In this document: positions 35,959-46,804 of the stretch, piece by piece | How the letters are laid out: each line of letters opens with the position of its first letter | How positions within the stretch are numbered: position 1 is the first letter of the stretch | The notes under the pieces: model-generated | Database searches by the model: none | What the model saw: the letters and a program-made list of their open reading frames with translations, nothing else | What the model was told of the DNA's origin: nothing | Program-made: the position numbers and the translations under genes | Source of the DNA: Aegilops tauschii subsp. strangulata | Lineage: Eukaryota > Streptophyta > Magnoliopsida > Poales > Poaceae | Assembly (NCBI RefSeq): GCF_002575655.3 | Contig: NC_053038.3 | Coordinates: forward strand, 148,072,885-148,136,884 | Direction of reading: 5' to 3' | DNA: 64,000 nucleotides

Positions 35959-36983
35959 CTATTGCCAGGGATTGCCTGGCGGATATCCAAAGTTGTAGCT
36001 GGGGTCGTACTGAGATGCAGCAGTCATTGCATCGTGGGCTGCAGCTTGGAGGCGAGCTATCTCAGCCCTCCTCTTATACTCTTCCGCCTCCTCTCTGGTT
36101 ATAAAATATCTCCCTTTTGCGTGAGAGTCAAAGAAAGTAGAAGCAGGGAGAGCGACGTGATAGGTGCGTCGTCTGTCAAAGATTAGTCAGTACTGGAGGA
36201 ACTGATCGCTCCTCTCAACAAAATGAAGACGAACCATAGTCTCATAATCCAAATAAGCAGGAGGCAACTCAATATCATCCTCACGTATGGTTGCACCAAG
36301 AAAATTAGCTATACGGGTTGCATAAATTCCACCAAAGAAATCTCCATTAAATCTATTATGATGCAACCTACGTGCAACAATGGCTCCCAAATTATAATAT
36401 TTATCTCCTAACACAACACTCCTAAGAATACTGAGGTCAGGGACACACATGTGACATGCTTCATCCTTACCATTTATGCACCTACCTATGAAGAGAGCAA
36501 AATAGTGTATAGCAGGAAAATGAATGCTCCCTATGGTAGCTTGTGCTATATCTCTAGATTCCCCCACAGTTATACTAGCAAGAAAATCTCTAAATTCAGA
36601 TTTGCGAGGTTCGCTAGTACTACCCCATTGTGGAAGTTTGCAAGCAGTGGTAAAATCCTCTAAGTCCATAGTATTAGAAGTTTCATAAAGATCAAACAGG
36701 ACAGTTTGAGAATTGCGTGAAGATGGAAATTCAAACCTCCTCACAAAGGAACTAGTGAGATAGTGGTACTGATGGCACTTTTCTGCCTCGAAGCTCACAA
36801 GATCAGCGTTACGCAAATATGCGTTAAATTCTTCCTTAATTCCTTCTTGATCCATGAAGTCCTCTGAAGGCCATTCACAAGGCCGCACTGGGCGTCCCTT
36901 GGTGGTTCATCATCAGCATCACGCATTGCAAGCCTGGGCCCTTGCTTCCTTGAAGAACCACCTTGGTACATTTTCCTAAACAT
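35959..36983 (-). pseudogene. Accessory (non-pol) ORF of the Athila-like element, broken
   Basis: Starts at the ATG at 36983 (MFRKMYQGGSSRKQGPRLAM) shortly after a TTTTGCAG acceptor. The frame shifts near 36890-36900 and continues as EWPSEDFMDQEGIKEEF, DLEDFTTACKLPQWG and RCINGKDEACHMCVPDLSIL. A TGA at 36189-36187 (expected CGA) interrupts it. The remaining 75 codons are rich in Arg, Glu and Ala and end at TAG 35961-35959 after NFGYPPGNPWQ. Total about 340 codons. No catalytic motif recognised. It is not an obvious envelope protein: I see no signal peptide or membrane segment in the open parts. It occupies the place between pol and 3' LTR where Athila elements carry an extra gene, and it has its own upstream promoter-like block and leader intron. 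Function unknown. Confidence 0.7.
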
Positions 36984-37600
36984 ATTTCTTTCTCTGCAAA
37001 ATTTCTGAAATTTTTAGTAACTTCAAATATAAGTGAGCCAAACTCAACAAAATTGATAGCAACTACTCCTACAAGTGCCTAGAGCCTATATCATGCATTA
37101 GAACTACTTGGAACCATATAAATTTGACATGCAAGCTCGAGAACATGATCACCTAGGCAGCACAAATTTGCAATGAATAAAGCACTAGAACAAAACTAAT
37201 TGGACCAATGGAGGAGTCACATACCAAGGAACAATTCCCCAAAGCAGTTTTGTGAGAGGTGCTTTGAGCAAGGAGATCGAAAATCGCAGCAAAATAAGCT
37301 AGAACTCGTGCTTGAGATGGTTGGTGATTTTTTTGGGAGGAAGAAGAAGTGTGTGGGTGCAGGAATAAGTGGAGGGGAGCCACCGAGGGCCCACGAGGCT
37401 GGGGGCGCGCCCAGGGGGCAGGCGCGCCCTGGACCCTCGTGCCCAGGTGCTTGCTCCCCCTGCTATGTTCTGAGTGCCAAATATTCTCAAATATTCCAGA
37501 AAAAATCATATCTAAATTTCAGGGCATTTGGAGAACTTTTATTTTCGGGGTATTTTTATATTGCACGGATAAATCAGAAAACTGACAAAAAAAATACTAT
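36984..37600 (-). promoter_or_regulatory. Internal LTR-like promoter block and leader intron before the accessory ORF
   Basis: On the minus strand, 37560-37370 reproduces the order of landmarks in the element's own LTR: AAAGTTCTC then GGGCGCGCCCCCAGCCTCG, then GTGGGCCC, then a pyrimidine-rich CTTCTTCTTCC leader. A GTATGT donor near 37226 and TTTTGCAG near 36997 would remove a leader intron of about 230 bases just before the ATG at 36983. This implies separate transcription of the accessory ORF. Sequence resemblance was judged by eye. Confidence 0.5.
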
Positions 37601-37771
37601 TTTTACTTTATTTCAACTAAATAACATAAAGTAAAGAGAGGGTACAGAAGGTTGTGCTTTCTAACTTCATCCATCTCATGCTCATCAAAAGGAATCCACT
37701 AACAAGGTTGATCAGGTCTTGTTAACAAACTCATTCTGAATCGCATGGAACCGGAGAAATTTTGAATAACA

Positions 37772-38539
37772 CTATGTTACCTCAATGGGGATATGCACAT
37801 CCCCAATAATATGAATATCATATTTCTTCTTGACAGTAGGAAGAGGAAATTCAAAACCTCCAAAAATAATCGATGGTATTTTTCCAATAGAATTGATAAT
37901 GTGGACTTGAGGTTGTTTCCTCGGAAAGTTTACCGTATGCTCATTACCATTAACATGAAAAGTGACATTGCCTTTGTTGCAATCAATAACAGCCCCTGTA
38001 GTATTCAAAAAAGGTCTTCCAAGAATAATATACATACTATCGTCCTCGGGAATATCAAGAATAACAAAGTCCGTTAAAATAGTAACGTTTGCAACCACAA
38101 CAGGCACATCCTCACAAATACCGACAGGTATAGCAGTTGATTTATCGGCCATTTGCAAAGATATTTCAGTAGGTGTCAACTTATTCAAATCAAGTCTATG
38201 ATATAAAGCTAGAGGCATGACACTAACACCGGCTCCAAGATCACATAAGGCAGTTTTAACATAGTTTCTTTTAATATAGCATGGTATAGTAGGTACTCCT
38301 GGATCTCCAAGTTTCTTAGGTATTCCACCCTTAAAAGTATAATTAGCAAGCATGGTGGAGATTTCAGCTTCCGGTATCTTTCTTTTATTTGTAACAATTT
38401 CTTTCATGTACTTAGCATAAGGATTCATTTTGAGCATATCAGTTAATCGCATACGCAAGAAGATAGGTCTAATCATTTCAGCAAAGCGTTCAAAACCCTC
38501 ATCATCCTTTTTCTTGGATGGTTTGGGAGGGAAAGTCAT
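37772..38539 (-). pseudogene. Protease region of Athila-like element
   Basis: A 255-codon open frame encoding PKPSKKKDDEGFERFAEMI, then the aspartic protease motif ALCDLGAGVSVMPLALY and the flap-like ILGRPFLNTTGAVIDC. It ends at a stop with no RT following, so pol is truncated at this point by design or by an old deletion. The frame itself is intact, but the gag upstream that should be joined to it is broken by several stops. Confidence 0.88.
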
Positions 38540-40576
38540 GGGTTTCTGAACCCATGGTTCCCTTTCTTTACCGTGTTTCCTGGCAACAAAGTCTCTCTTA
38601 TCATAACATTGATTCTTTGATTGTGGGTTATCAAGATCAACAGCAGGTTCAGTTTCTACATCATTATCATTGCTAGGTTGAGCATCAACATGAACATCAT
38701 CATTAACATTATCACTAGGTTCATGTTCATTACCAGATTGTGTTTCAGCATCAGAAATAGAAATATCATTTGGATTCTCAGGTGGTTCAGCAATAGGTTC
38801 ACTAAAGCATGCAACATCCTATCATTTTTTGTTCTTCTTTTTAGAAGGACTAGGTGCATCAATATTATTTCTCTGAGAGTCCTGCGCAATTCTCTTAGGA
38901 TGGCCTTCGGGATACAAAGGTTCCTGAGTCATTTTACCAGTTCTAGTAGCCACTCTAACAGCATAGTCATTATTCTTATTATTCAATTCATTGAGCAAAT
39001 CATTCTAAGCCTTAAGTACTTGTTCTACTTGAGTGGTAACCATAGAAGCATGTTTACTAATGAGTTTAAGTTCACCTTTAACTCTAGACATGTAATCACC
39101 CAAGTGTTCAATCATATAAGCATTTTGTTTTAATTGTCTACCAACATAAGCATTGAAGTTTTCTTGTTTAACAATAAAATTATCAAACTCATCTAAGCAT
39201 TGGCTAGCAGACTTATAACGAGGAATATCACCTTCATCAAATCTATATAGAGAATTTACCTTTACTACCTGTGTCGGGTTATCAAGACCATGTGTTTCTT
39301 CAATAGGTTATGAATTAAGATAATATATTTCTTCAACAGGCGGTAAATTAAGACCATGTATTTCTTCAATAGGTGGTAAATTCTTAACATCTTCGGCTTT
39401 AATACCTTTTTCTTTCATAGATTTCTTTGCCTCTTGCATATCTTTAGGACTAAGAAATAGAACACCCCTTTTCTTCGGAGTTGGCTTAGGAGTTGGTTCA
39501 GGAAGTGTCCAATTATTTTCATTGGTCAACATATTATTCAATAGAATTTCAGCTTCATCTGGTGTTCTTTCCCTGAAAACAGAACCAGCACAACTATCCA
39601 GGTGGTCTCTGGAAGCATCGGTTAGTCCATTATAAAAGATATCAAGTATTTCATTTTTCTTGAGAGGATGATCAGGCAAAGCATTAAGTAATTGGAGAAG
39701 CCTCCCCCAAGCTTGTGGGAGACTCTCTTCTTCAATTTGCACAAAATTATATATATCCCTTAAAGCAGCGTGTTTCTTATGAGCAGGGAAATATTTAGCA
39801 GAGAAGTAATAAATCATATCCTAGGGACTACGCACACAACCAGGATCAAGAGAGTTAAACCATATCTTAGCATCACCCTTTAATGAGAACGGAAATATCT
39901 TAAGGATATAAAAGTAGCGAGTTCTCTCATCATTAGTGAATAGGGTGGCTATATCATTTAATTTAGTAAGATGTGCCACAACAGTTTCAGATTCATAGCC
40001 ATAAAAAGGATCAGATTCAACCAAAGTAATTATATCAGGATCAATAGAGAATTCATAATCCTTATCAGTAATGAAGATAGGTGAAGTAGCATAAGCAGGA
40101 TCATATTTCATTCTAGCATTCAGAGTTTTTTGTTTAAGCTTAGCTAATAATTTCTTAAGATCACTTCTATCATTGCAAGCAAGAAAGTCTCTAGCAGTTT
40201 CTTCATCCATAACATAGCCCTCAGGCACAACACGCAATTCATATTTATTGGGAGAGCCATCATCATCACTTTCATCAATATTATCAGTTTCAATAATTTC
40301 ATTCTCTCTAGCCCTAGCAAGTTTTTCATCAAGAAATTCACCAAGTGGCACAGTAGTATCAAGCATAGAAGTAGTTTCATCATAAGTATCATGCATAGCA
40401 GAAGTGGCATCATCAATAACATGCGACATATCAGAATTAATAGCAGAAGCAGGTTTAGGTGTCGCAAGCTTACTCAGAACAGAAGGTGAATCAAGTGCAG
40501 AGCTAGATGGCAGTTCCTTACCTCCCCTCGTAGTTGAGGGATAAATTTTTGTTTTCACATCTTTCAAGTTCTTCAT
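38540..40576 (-). pseudogene. gag of Athila-like element
   Basis: Starts MKNLKDVKTKIYPSTTRGGK at 40576. Asp/Glu-rich N-terminus, then the capsid-like region FPFSLKGDAKIWFNSLDPG and FSAKYFPAHKKHAALRDIYN, LPQAWGRLLQLL, MTNENNWTLPEP. Stops interrupt it at about 39820, 39307, 39007 and 38820, some explainable by C-to-T change. The C-terminal part (38540-39000) is acidic and Asn-rich. Gag would form the particle into which the element's RNA is packed. Confidence 0.85.
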
Positions 40577-40626
40577 AGTGACCAGTAGATATAAATCCCA
40601 AGTGACTCAAAGAATAGAGCTATGCT

Positions 40627-40643
40627 CCCCGGCAACGGCGCCA
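40627..40643 (-). other. Primer binding site of Athila-like element
   Basis: Minus strand TGGCGCCGTTGCCGGGG, 11 bases after the 5' LTR. It resembles the Asp-tRNA-type PBS used by Athila elements. The exact tRNA was not checked. Confidence 0.75.
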
Positions 40644-40654
40644 GAAAATAGTCT

Positions 40655-42057
40655 TGATAACCCACAAGTATAGGGGATCGCAACAGTTTTCGAGGGTAGA
40701 GTATTCAACCCAAATTTATTGATCCGACACAAGGGGAGCCAAAGAATATTCTTGAGTATTTGCAGTTGAGTTGTCAATTCAACCACACCTGGATAACTTA
40801 GTATCTGCAGCAAAGTATTTAGTAGCAAAGTAGTATGATAGTAGCGGTAACGGTAGCAAAAGTAATATTTTTGGGTTTTGTAGTAATTGTAACAGTAGCA
40901 ACGGAAAAGTAAATAAGCGAAGAACAATATGTGAAAAGCTCGTAGGCATTGGATCGGTGATGGAGAATTATGCCGGATGTGGTTCATCATATAACAATCA
41001 TAACATAGGGTGACACAGAACTAGCTCCAATTCATCAATGTAATGTAGGCATGTATTCCGAATATAGTCATACGTGCTTATGGAAAAGAACTTCCTGACA
41101 TCTTTTGTCCTACCCTCCCGTGGCAGTGGGGTCCTAATGGAAACTAAGGGATATTAAGGCCTCCTTTTAATAGAGTACCGGACCAAAGCATTCACACATA
41201 GTGAATACATGAACTCCTCAAAGTACGGTCATCACCGGGAGTGGTCCCGATTATTGTCACTTCGGGGTTGCCGGATCATAACACATAGTAGGTGACTATA
41301 GACTTGCAAGATAGGATCAAGAACTCACATATATTCACGAAAACATAATAGGTTCAGATCTGAAATCATGGCACTCGGGCCCTAATGACAAGCATTAAGC
41401 ATAGCAAAGTCATAGCAACATCAATCTCAGAACATAGTGGATACTAGGGATCAAACCCTAACAAACCTAACTCGATTACATGATAAATCTCATCCAACCC
41501 ATCACCATCCAGCAAGCCTACAATGGAATTACTCACGTGCGGCGGTGAGCATCATGAAATTGGTGATGGAGGATGGTTGATGATGACGACGGCGACGGAT
41601 TCTCCTCTCCGGAGCCCCGAACGGGCTCCAAATCAGCCCTCCCGAGAGAGTTTAGGGCTTGGCGGCGGCTCTGTATCGTAAAACGCGATGAATCTTTCTC
41701 TCTTATTTTTTTCTCCTCGAACACGAATATATGGAGTTGGAGTTGAGGTCAGTGGAGCTCCAGGGGGCCCACGAGGCAGGGGCGTGCCCAGGGGGGCAGG
41801 CGTGCCCCCCACCCTCGTGGCAAGGGTGTGGGCCCCCTGGCCTTGATTCTTTCGCCAGTATTTTTTATTATTTCCAAAAATAATCTCCGTGGAGTTTCAG
41901 GTCATTCCGAGAACTTTTGTTTCTGCACATAAATTACACCATGGCAATTCTGCTAAAAACAGCGTTAGTCCGGGTTAGTTCCATTCAAATCAAGCAAGTT
42001 AGAGTCCAAAACAAGGGCAAAAGTGTTCGGAAAAGTAGATATGACGGAGACGTATCA
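40655..42057 (-). repeat. 5' LTR of Athila-like element
   Basis: 1,403 bp, same length as the 3' LTR, with scattered substitutions by eye. The GC-rich block and TATA-like CATATATTC on the minus strand are present near 41720-41850. Confidence 0.95.
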
Positions 42058-42062
42058 CCACG

Positions 42063-43881
42063 CGCACTTTGGAACCACGTAGGCACTTGCGGCTTCGCTT
42101 TAGAGGAGAAGAGCGTGGACTGGGCGAGGGAGAGCAGGGCGTGGGGAATAAATAAGAGCATGGCGTGCGGCGGTTACTCCACACACGAGCGCAGGGGACA
42201 ACGTCGGAGAAGTCGGGGGAGGTTGGAGGAGATGAGAGCAGCGGAGCGTCAGAGAAGGAGAAGAGAGCGAGCGACAGGGGGAGGGGATTTCTGACAGGTG
42301 TTGGCGAGGGAGTCGGGCACTTAATGCCTCCCTGTAGTGGGGTGTCGGAGCGCTGGGCTAATTACAGTTTAACCCACCCCCCCCCAATGACTAAAAAAGT
42401 AAATGCATCTATTGATAAATGAATGCACCATTTGAATGCATTTATTTTTAAAATTTAAGATCACATAACAAATCTGTTGGCATCCTTAAAACAAAAAATT
42501 GATTGCAAGCAGAAAGGTCAAGTACTCTACCAAGGGAAGAAAAATACATACACAAATAAGCACCTACAAACAAGAGAAAGAAGTTCAAAAAATAAAGAAC
42601 AGAAGTTCAAGTACACTAATCAGAGAAGTAAAGGCATATGAGTAAATAAACACTAAGAAACAAAAAGAAGAAGTTCAAATACAAAAACAGATGAAGTCCA
42701 TATCTAACTAAAAGACACAACTTAGAAACAATATAGAAGTTCAAAATTCAAATACACACAAAGTACACATGCGGCTCGGCCTCGTGCTACCGCATTGCTG
42801 CGCGCTAGGTTTTGACAGGACGCAATGCGGTTATTCTATTTCCACCCCCACCGCACGCACCCCAGAGCCACACCCCTAAGATAGATAGTGGGGTCACAGA
42901 TGTGACGGACCCGCCTCCGCACGCGACGACGCGGCACACCGCGTCGTCGCCTGCTCCGGTTCGTTCCTGTCTCGGCCTCGCAGGGGGAGGGGACGGGGTC
43001 CCGACCCCCCCCCCCTTCTCGGCCTTGCGCTACCGCATTGCTGCGCACTAGGTTTTGACAGGATGCAATGCAGTTATTCTGTTTCCACCCCCACTGCACG
43101 CACCCCAGAGCCACACCCCTAAGATAGATAGTGGGGTCACGGATGTGACGGACTCGCCTCCGCATGCGATGACGTGGCCCGTCGCATCGTCGCCTGCTCC
43201 AGCTCGTTCCTGTCTTGGCCTCGCAGGGGGAGGGGAGGGGTCCCGACCCCCCTGCTCGGCCTCGTGCTACCGCATTGCTGCGCGCTAGATTTTGACATGA
43301 TGCAATGTTTTAAACCCAAAAAAATTATCAAAAAATATTGATGAAGTTCAAATTGTAAAGACAAAGAAGTTCGGGGGTTTGAAAAAGCATCATATGTACA
43401 TGTAAAATAAAAGCAGATTATACAAGACCAAAAATTCTACAAATTCACATTAAATACCTATCAAAGTTCTACCACTTTTCGAAGTATGCAAACATGTTAC
43501 AAAAAAATAAAAAAAGTATGCATGCATACTTGGGACTAATCCCATGGTTGCACACGGGACAAACTCAATAGAAAATTCAAAAATTGAAAATTACAAAAAA
43601 AACCAAACATATAAATATAGAGCACAATGCTGCACCGCCTTGAAATGTGGAAATCTAGAAGTTCAATCACTGGTGCCATAGAAGTCCAACTTCTACTACA
43701 GACCTTGGATAATCTAAAAAACTATCCCCGAAGATAGATTAAAATAAGTAATTAAAATAACAAACATAATTAAAATTAAAAGAAGTTCAAATACTGATGT
43801 TATAGAAGTCCGGGGTTTTGTAAAACCTCAAATTAACATGTTAAAGACAAGTAGCATACAGAAGTTCAGGATAGATATTAA
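42063..43881. other. Continuation of the large TIR element (upstream of Ulp1-type gene)
   Basis: No gene recognised. It holds the far 5' flank of the Ulp1-type gene (42063-42300), a poly-C run near 42380, a 240-bp tandem repeat and several GAAGTTCA words (42580-42750, 43340, 43650, 43790, 43860). Confidence 0.6.
42772..43310. repeat. Tandem repeat of 236-244 bp, about 2.2 units
   Basis: GCTACCGCATTGCTGCGC recurs at 42785, 43029 and 43265. Units also share CCACACCCCTAAGATAGATA and a GC-rich segment with C runs. Open frames inside it are repeat-derived. Confidence 0.9.
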
Positions 43882-43886
43882 GTGAA

Positions 43887-44774
43887 TGTCGGATTTCGGG
43901 TTCCGGCAAAACCCTTGAGGTTCGAACATTGGGGTGCGCACGAAGATCTCTCTCTTCCTAGATCGCTCTCGCAACAATCACGAGGCCTAGCTCGATGAAC
44001 CCAAAGAACGAGAGACATAAGAGTTTATACTGGTTTGGGCCACCAATGTGGTGTAATACCCTACTCCAGTGTGGTGTGGTGGATTGCCTCTTGGGCTGAG
44101 GATGAACAGTTACAAGGAAAGAACAGCCTCTTGAGGAGAGGTGTTCTTGTGCTTGGTGAACTTGTGTGGTTGAGGATGATCTGAATGATCCCTCCGCTCC
44201 TATGGTGGTGGCTAGTCCTATTTATAGAGGCCCTGGTCCTCTCCCCAAATATTGAGCGGGAAGGGATCCAACAACGGCCCAATTCGAAGGGAAACAATTA
44301 GTACATGTTATCCTGGCTAAAGGTGGTCTTCGCCTGCCAAAGGCTCTGGTGGTGACGCCGTCTTGGGCTCCACGGTGACCTCCGTCCTGCCGTCCTGCTG
44401 GTCTTGGTCTCATTTCACTGATATGGAAACCTTTGCCTGATTCCTCGGGACTCCTCGCCTGCGCTTGCCTCTGTAGCACAAAAGAGGAAACAAGGACACT
44501 GCACGTGCTGGTGCCCGCCTGGCTCCAGTCGTCATGGCTTGCGGCACGGGAATTTTGCGAGGTGTCCCTTGCCTTGATCTCTCCGCCCCTCGCGAGCCCG
44601 CCTGGTGAGGCCGCCCCCGAGGAGGTCTTGTGTCGTCCGCCTCGCATGGCTTGGCCCCTCACGAGGGTCTTGAGTGTTTGCTGGTGAGGGTGGGCTGTAC
44701 AGGGCCGCTGGTAGAGCCACGCTATAGGCCGCGGGCAGGCAAGTTTGGGGACCCCCGTTCCTAGGATGCCGACA
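43887..44774 (-). repeat. 3' LTR of Tat-clade element (888 bp)
   Basis: TATAAATA on the minus strand at 44226-44219 is its TATA box. Minus-strand polypurine tract GGCCCGGGGGCTAC lies next to it at 44788-44775. Confidence 0.92.
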
Positions 44775-45017
44775 GTAGCCCCCGGGCCAAAGGTGCACTC
44801 GGACTTGGCTTTGAGGCGAAGCCAAAGGGCAAGTGCGGAGCGCCATGGGCCCCAACAGCATGCGGCCCCGCTTGACGCGTGGCGATTGATTGGACGTGGG
44901 CGTCTCCGCTTCCCCAATCTGCCTCGGCAATTGCCCGACTCGGCGAGTCCCTACTGCATGCAGAGAAAAATCATCATTAACTGTGATCGTGGGGATCGCC
45001 GGTTGGCCTTCACCTGC

Positions 45018-45024
45018 TATAAAT
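45018..45024 (+). promoter_or_regulatory. TATA box of the antisense accessory gene
   Basis: TATAAAT lies 84 bases before the ATG at 45108, opposite to the direction of pol. A pyrimidine-rich leader (CGCTTCTTCTTCCTCGCTTC) follows, typical of a plant 5' leader. Confidence 0.6.
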
Positions 45025-45107
45025 GAAGAGGGGCGGAGCCCCCGTCGCTCATCTATTCCTGCTCCGCTCGCTTCTTCTTCCTCGCTTCATTGCTAGTAGC
45101 GACTCCC

Positions 45108-45881
45108 ATGGCGCCTACGAAGAGGATCTCGGACGCAGAGAAGGGGAAGGCCCACTAGGAGGGGCCCAGCTCTCCGCTGCCCAAGAGGGGGCGCGGCCGT
45201 CCCCGCAAGCACACCGCGACCCCCGCCATGGCCCCTCACGGCCGCGACAGCGCCTCTTCGCGTGGTGGGGGTCGCCCAGGTCGTGGCAGCCCCGTTGATG
45301 AAGGGAGGCGCGCCATGGTCGCACGGCCTCCCCGGCCGTGCTTCCACTCGGCCGTCGGAGAACCCGGCCGGCACCTGGCTTCAGCTCCCACGCTTCTTCG
45401 CCGGCGAGCTACCGGCCACGGGTCCAGGCCGGCTCTGGCTGCAGGTGGACGGCTGCTGCAACAAGGCTTCATGGGTCGCGATCGAGGTCTCTGTCACGGG
45501 CAACGCAGCCCTAGCTCGCGGCTGGCAGACGTTTGCCCGCGCGCGCGGTCTGGGCAGGCGGTGCACCCTCCACTTCAAGTATGACGGCAACGCGACCCTC
45601 TACGTGAGGGTGTTCAGAGAAGACAGCCGCCGCGTCGGCTGCTGCCCTGAGGACAACGACGACGGTGAGGTGCTTGGCCTTGACGATGGTCGAGACAAGG
45701 GCGAGGGTGGTCTTGCCTTCGGCGCTGCCGCTACTCGCCCAGCTATGGCGATTCTCCCTCCGGTGACAGCTCCAGCAGCGGCGGCTATGACCAGCCGCCA
45801 CGCCGTCGCACCCGCTTCGAGGGTGGCAGCGGGTTGTCTCGTCGTCGCACCCTAGTGAAGCGCGAGGAGGGGTCCGGCTGA
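45108..45881 (+). pseudogene. Antisense AT-hook and B3-like domain protein of the Tat element, broken
   Basis: ATG 45108 opens MAPTKRISDAEKGKAH, then a TAG at 45156-45158. The same frame continues with the AT-hook PKRGRGRPRKH (core 45195-45209). After a frame change a B3-like domain follows at about 45376-45645: WLQLPRFFAGELP, GRLWLQVDGCC, ARGWQTFARARGL, CTLHFKYDGNATLYVRVF, RRVGCCPE. This order matches plant B3 DNA-binding folds. A third frame supplies the basic end SRRRTLVKREEGSG with TGA at 45879-45881. Both modules bind DNA in host proteins (AT-hooks in the minor groove, B3 in the major groove), so a chromatin or transcription role for the element is plausible. It is transcribed opposite to pol, between integrase and 3' LTR. 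At least one stop and two frame changes make this copy dead. Confidence 0.68.
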
Positions 45882-46804
45882 GCTCAGGAGAGCGCCATGG
45901 GTCCATCCTCGTGAGCTGTTGCAGGGGCACGCGCCTCTTCTGTTTCGTTGTTTCTTTTCTTCCTGCACTAAGAGAGAGACAAGTATGCGGCCCCGTAGGG
46001 GCGTGCAATGAACCATGGTTTCCAAGTTGCTATGCTATGTTTATTGTTCCTGTGTCGCGTTCCAGCATCAACGTTTCATGTAGGCGCGTAGAGATAACTT
46101 AGCTTGACACGCTCGAAGTAGTTTTCACCTCATGAGGCGCGCATCTCCAAGTACCTAGCGAGGCCTCCTTGGCCTGGGAGGTGTCTAGGAACTGCAAATA
46201 TTCGTTAGGAAACTCTCGTTCTTCCGAGCCCTGGTCGCAGGCGCCGCTGGCCACGATCCAGCGCTTCGCATCGCAGTGCCCGAGGGGCACGGATTGAGAG
46301 AAGTGCACCAGCTTACGAGCTCAAACGAGGGTGCCTCGCGAAAAACAGGAAAAACCCTCACGAGGGCACCTGTCTAGCCCCCTCGCGAGGCATGCGAGAG
46401 AGAGTACAGGTCGAAACAGGGAACCGAAAGTAGAAACGGAGGCAAAAGGCGATGGAACCAAACCGGCAAGGAACACCAGAAAGCAAATTTTCATTAAAGT
46501 GGGGCAAGCCAACTACGGAAAGCAAATGAAAAGCCGCGTCCGACACCTAATCTAGTCTTCTTGTCTTCTCACCACCGCGGAGGTAAGTGCTGCCACAAGG
46601 ACGTGGGAGGGAGACCCCAAGGCCTGAGGGCGGCACTCCTGAGACTCCGAGGCGTGTACAGCCCCACTCATTATTACGTGAGAGTGTCACGAGCGGAGAC
46701 CTTCACAGGAACTAGGCCTTGCTTCAGAGGCGCCGGGCCTTTCTTCATGGGTAGAACTTCCGGAGGTGCTGGATGTTCCAGGCGTTCTGTATAGGTACCC
46801 CATC
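45882..46804. other. Spacer between the antisense gene and integrase
   Basis: No gene seen. Moderately GC-rich, with repeated CTCGCGAGG/CTCACGAGG words (46330-46390). It probably contains the 3' end signals of both the antisense gene and pol. Confidence 0.5.

Larger units (their letters stand above)
32518..42057 (-). mobile_element. Athila-like Gypsy element without RT and integrase (non-autonomous)
   Basis: LTRs 32518-33920 and 40655-42057, both exactly 1,403 bp, bounded TGATACGTC...GGTTATCA on the minus strand. Target duplication CCACG at 32513-32517 and 42058-42062. On the minus strand the order is LTR, tRNA-type PBS, gag, protease, an LTR-like promoter block, a non-pol ORF, a long AT-rich spacer with two identical polypurine motifs, LTR. 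No reverse transcriptase, RNase H or integrase is present between protease (ends 37772) and the 3' LTR, so it must depend on another element's enzymes. The layout resembles Triticeae families such as Sabrina or WHAM, but the family name is tentative. It lies in the 5' flank of the Ulp1-type gene. Confidence 0.93.

Noticed and set aside
35959..36983. Envelope-like gene in the Athila-like element
   Set aside because: Position fits, but no signal peptide, cleavage site or membrane segment is visible. Called an accessory ORF of unknown function instead.
44222..44930. Minus-strand frames of up to 231 codons in the Tat LTR
   Set aside because: They lie within the LTR and the adjoining internal segment, have no recognisable domain, and equivalent frames at the other LTR are interrupted.
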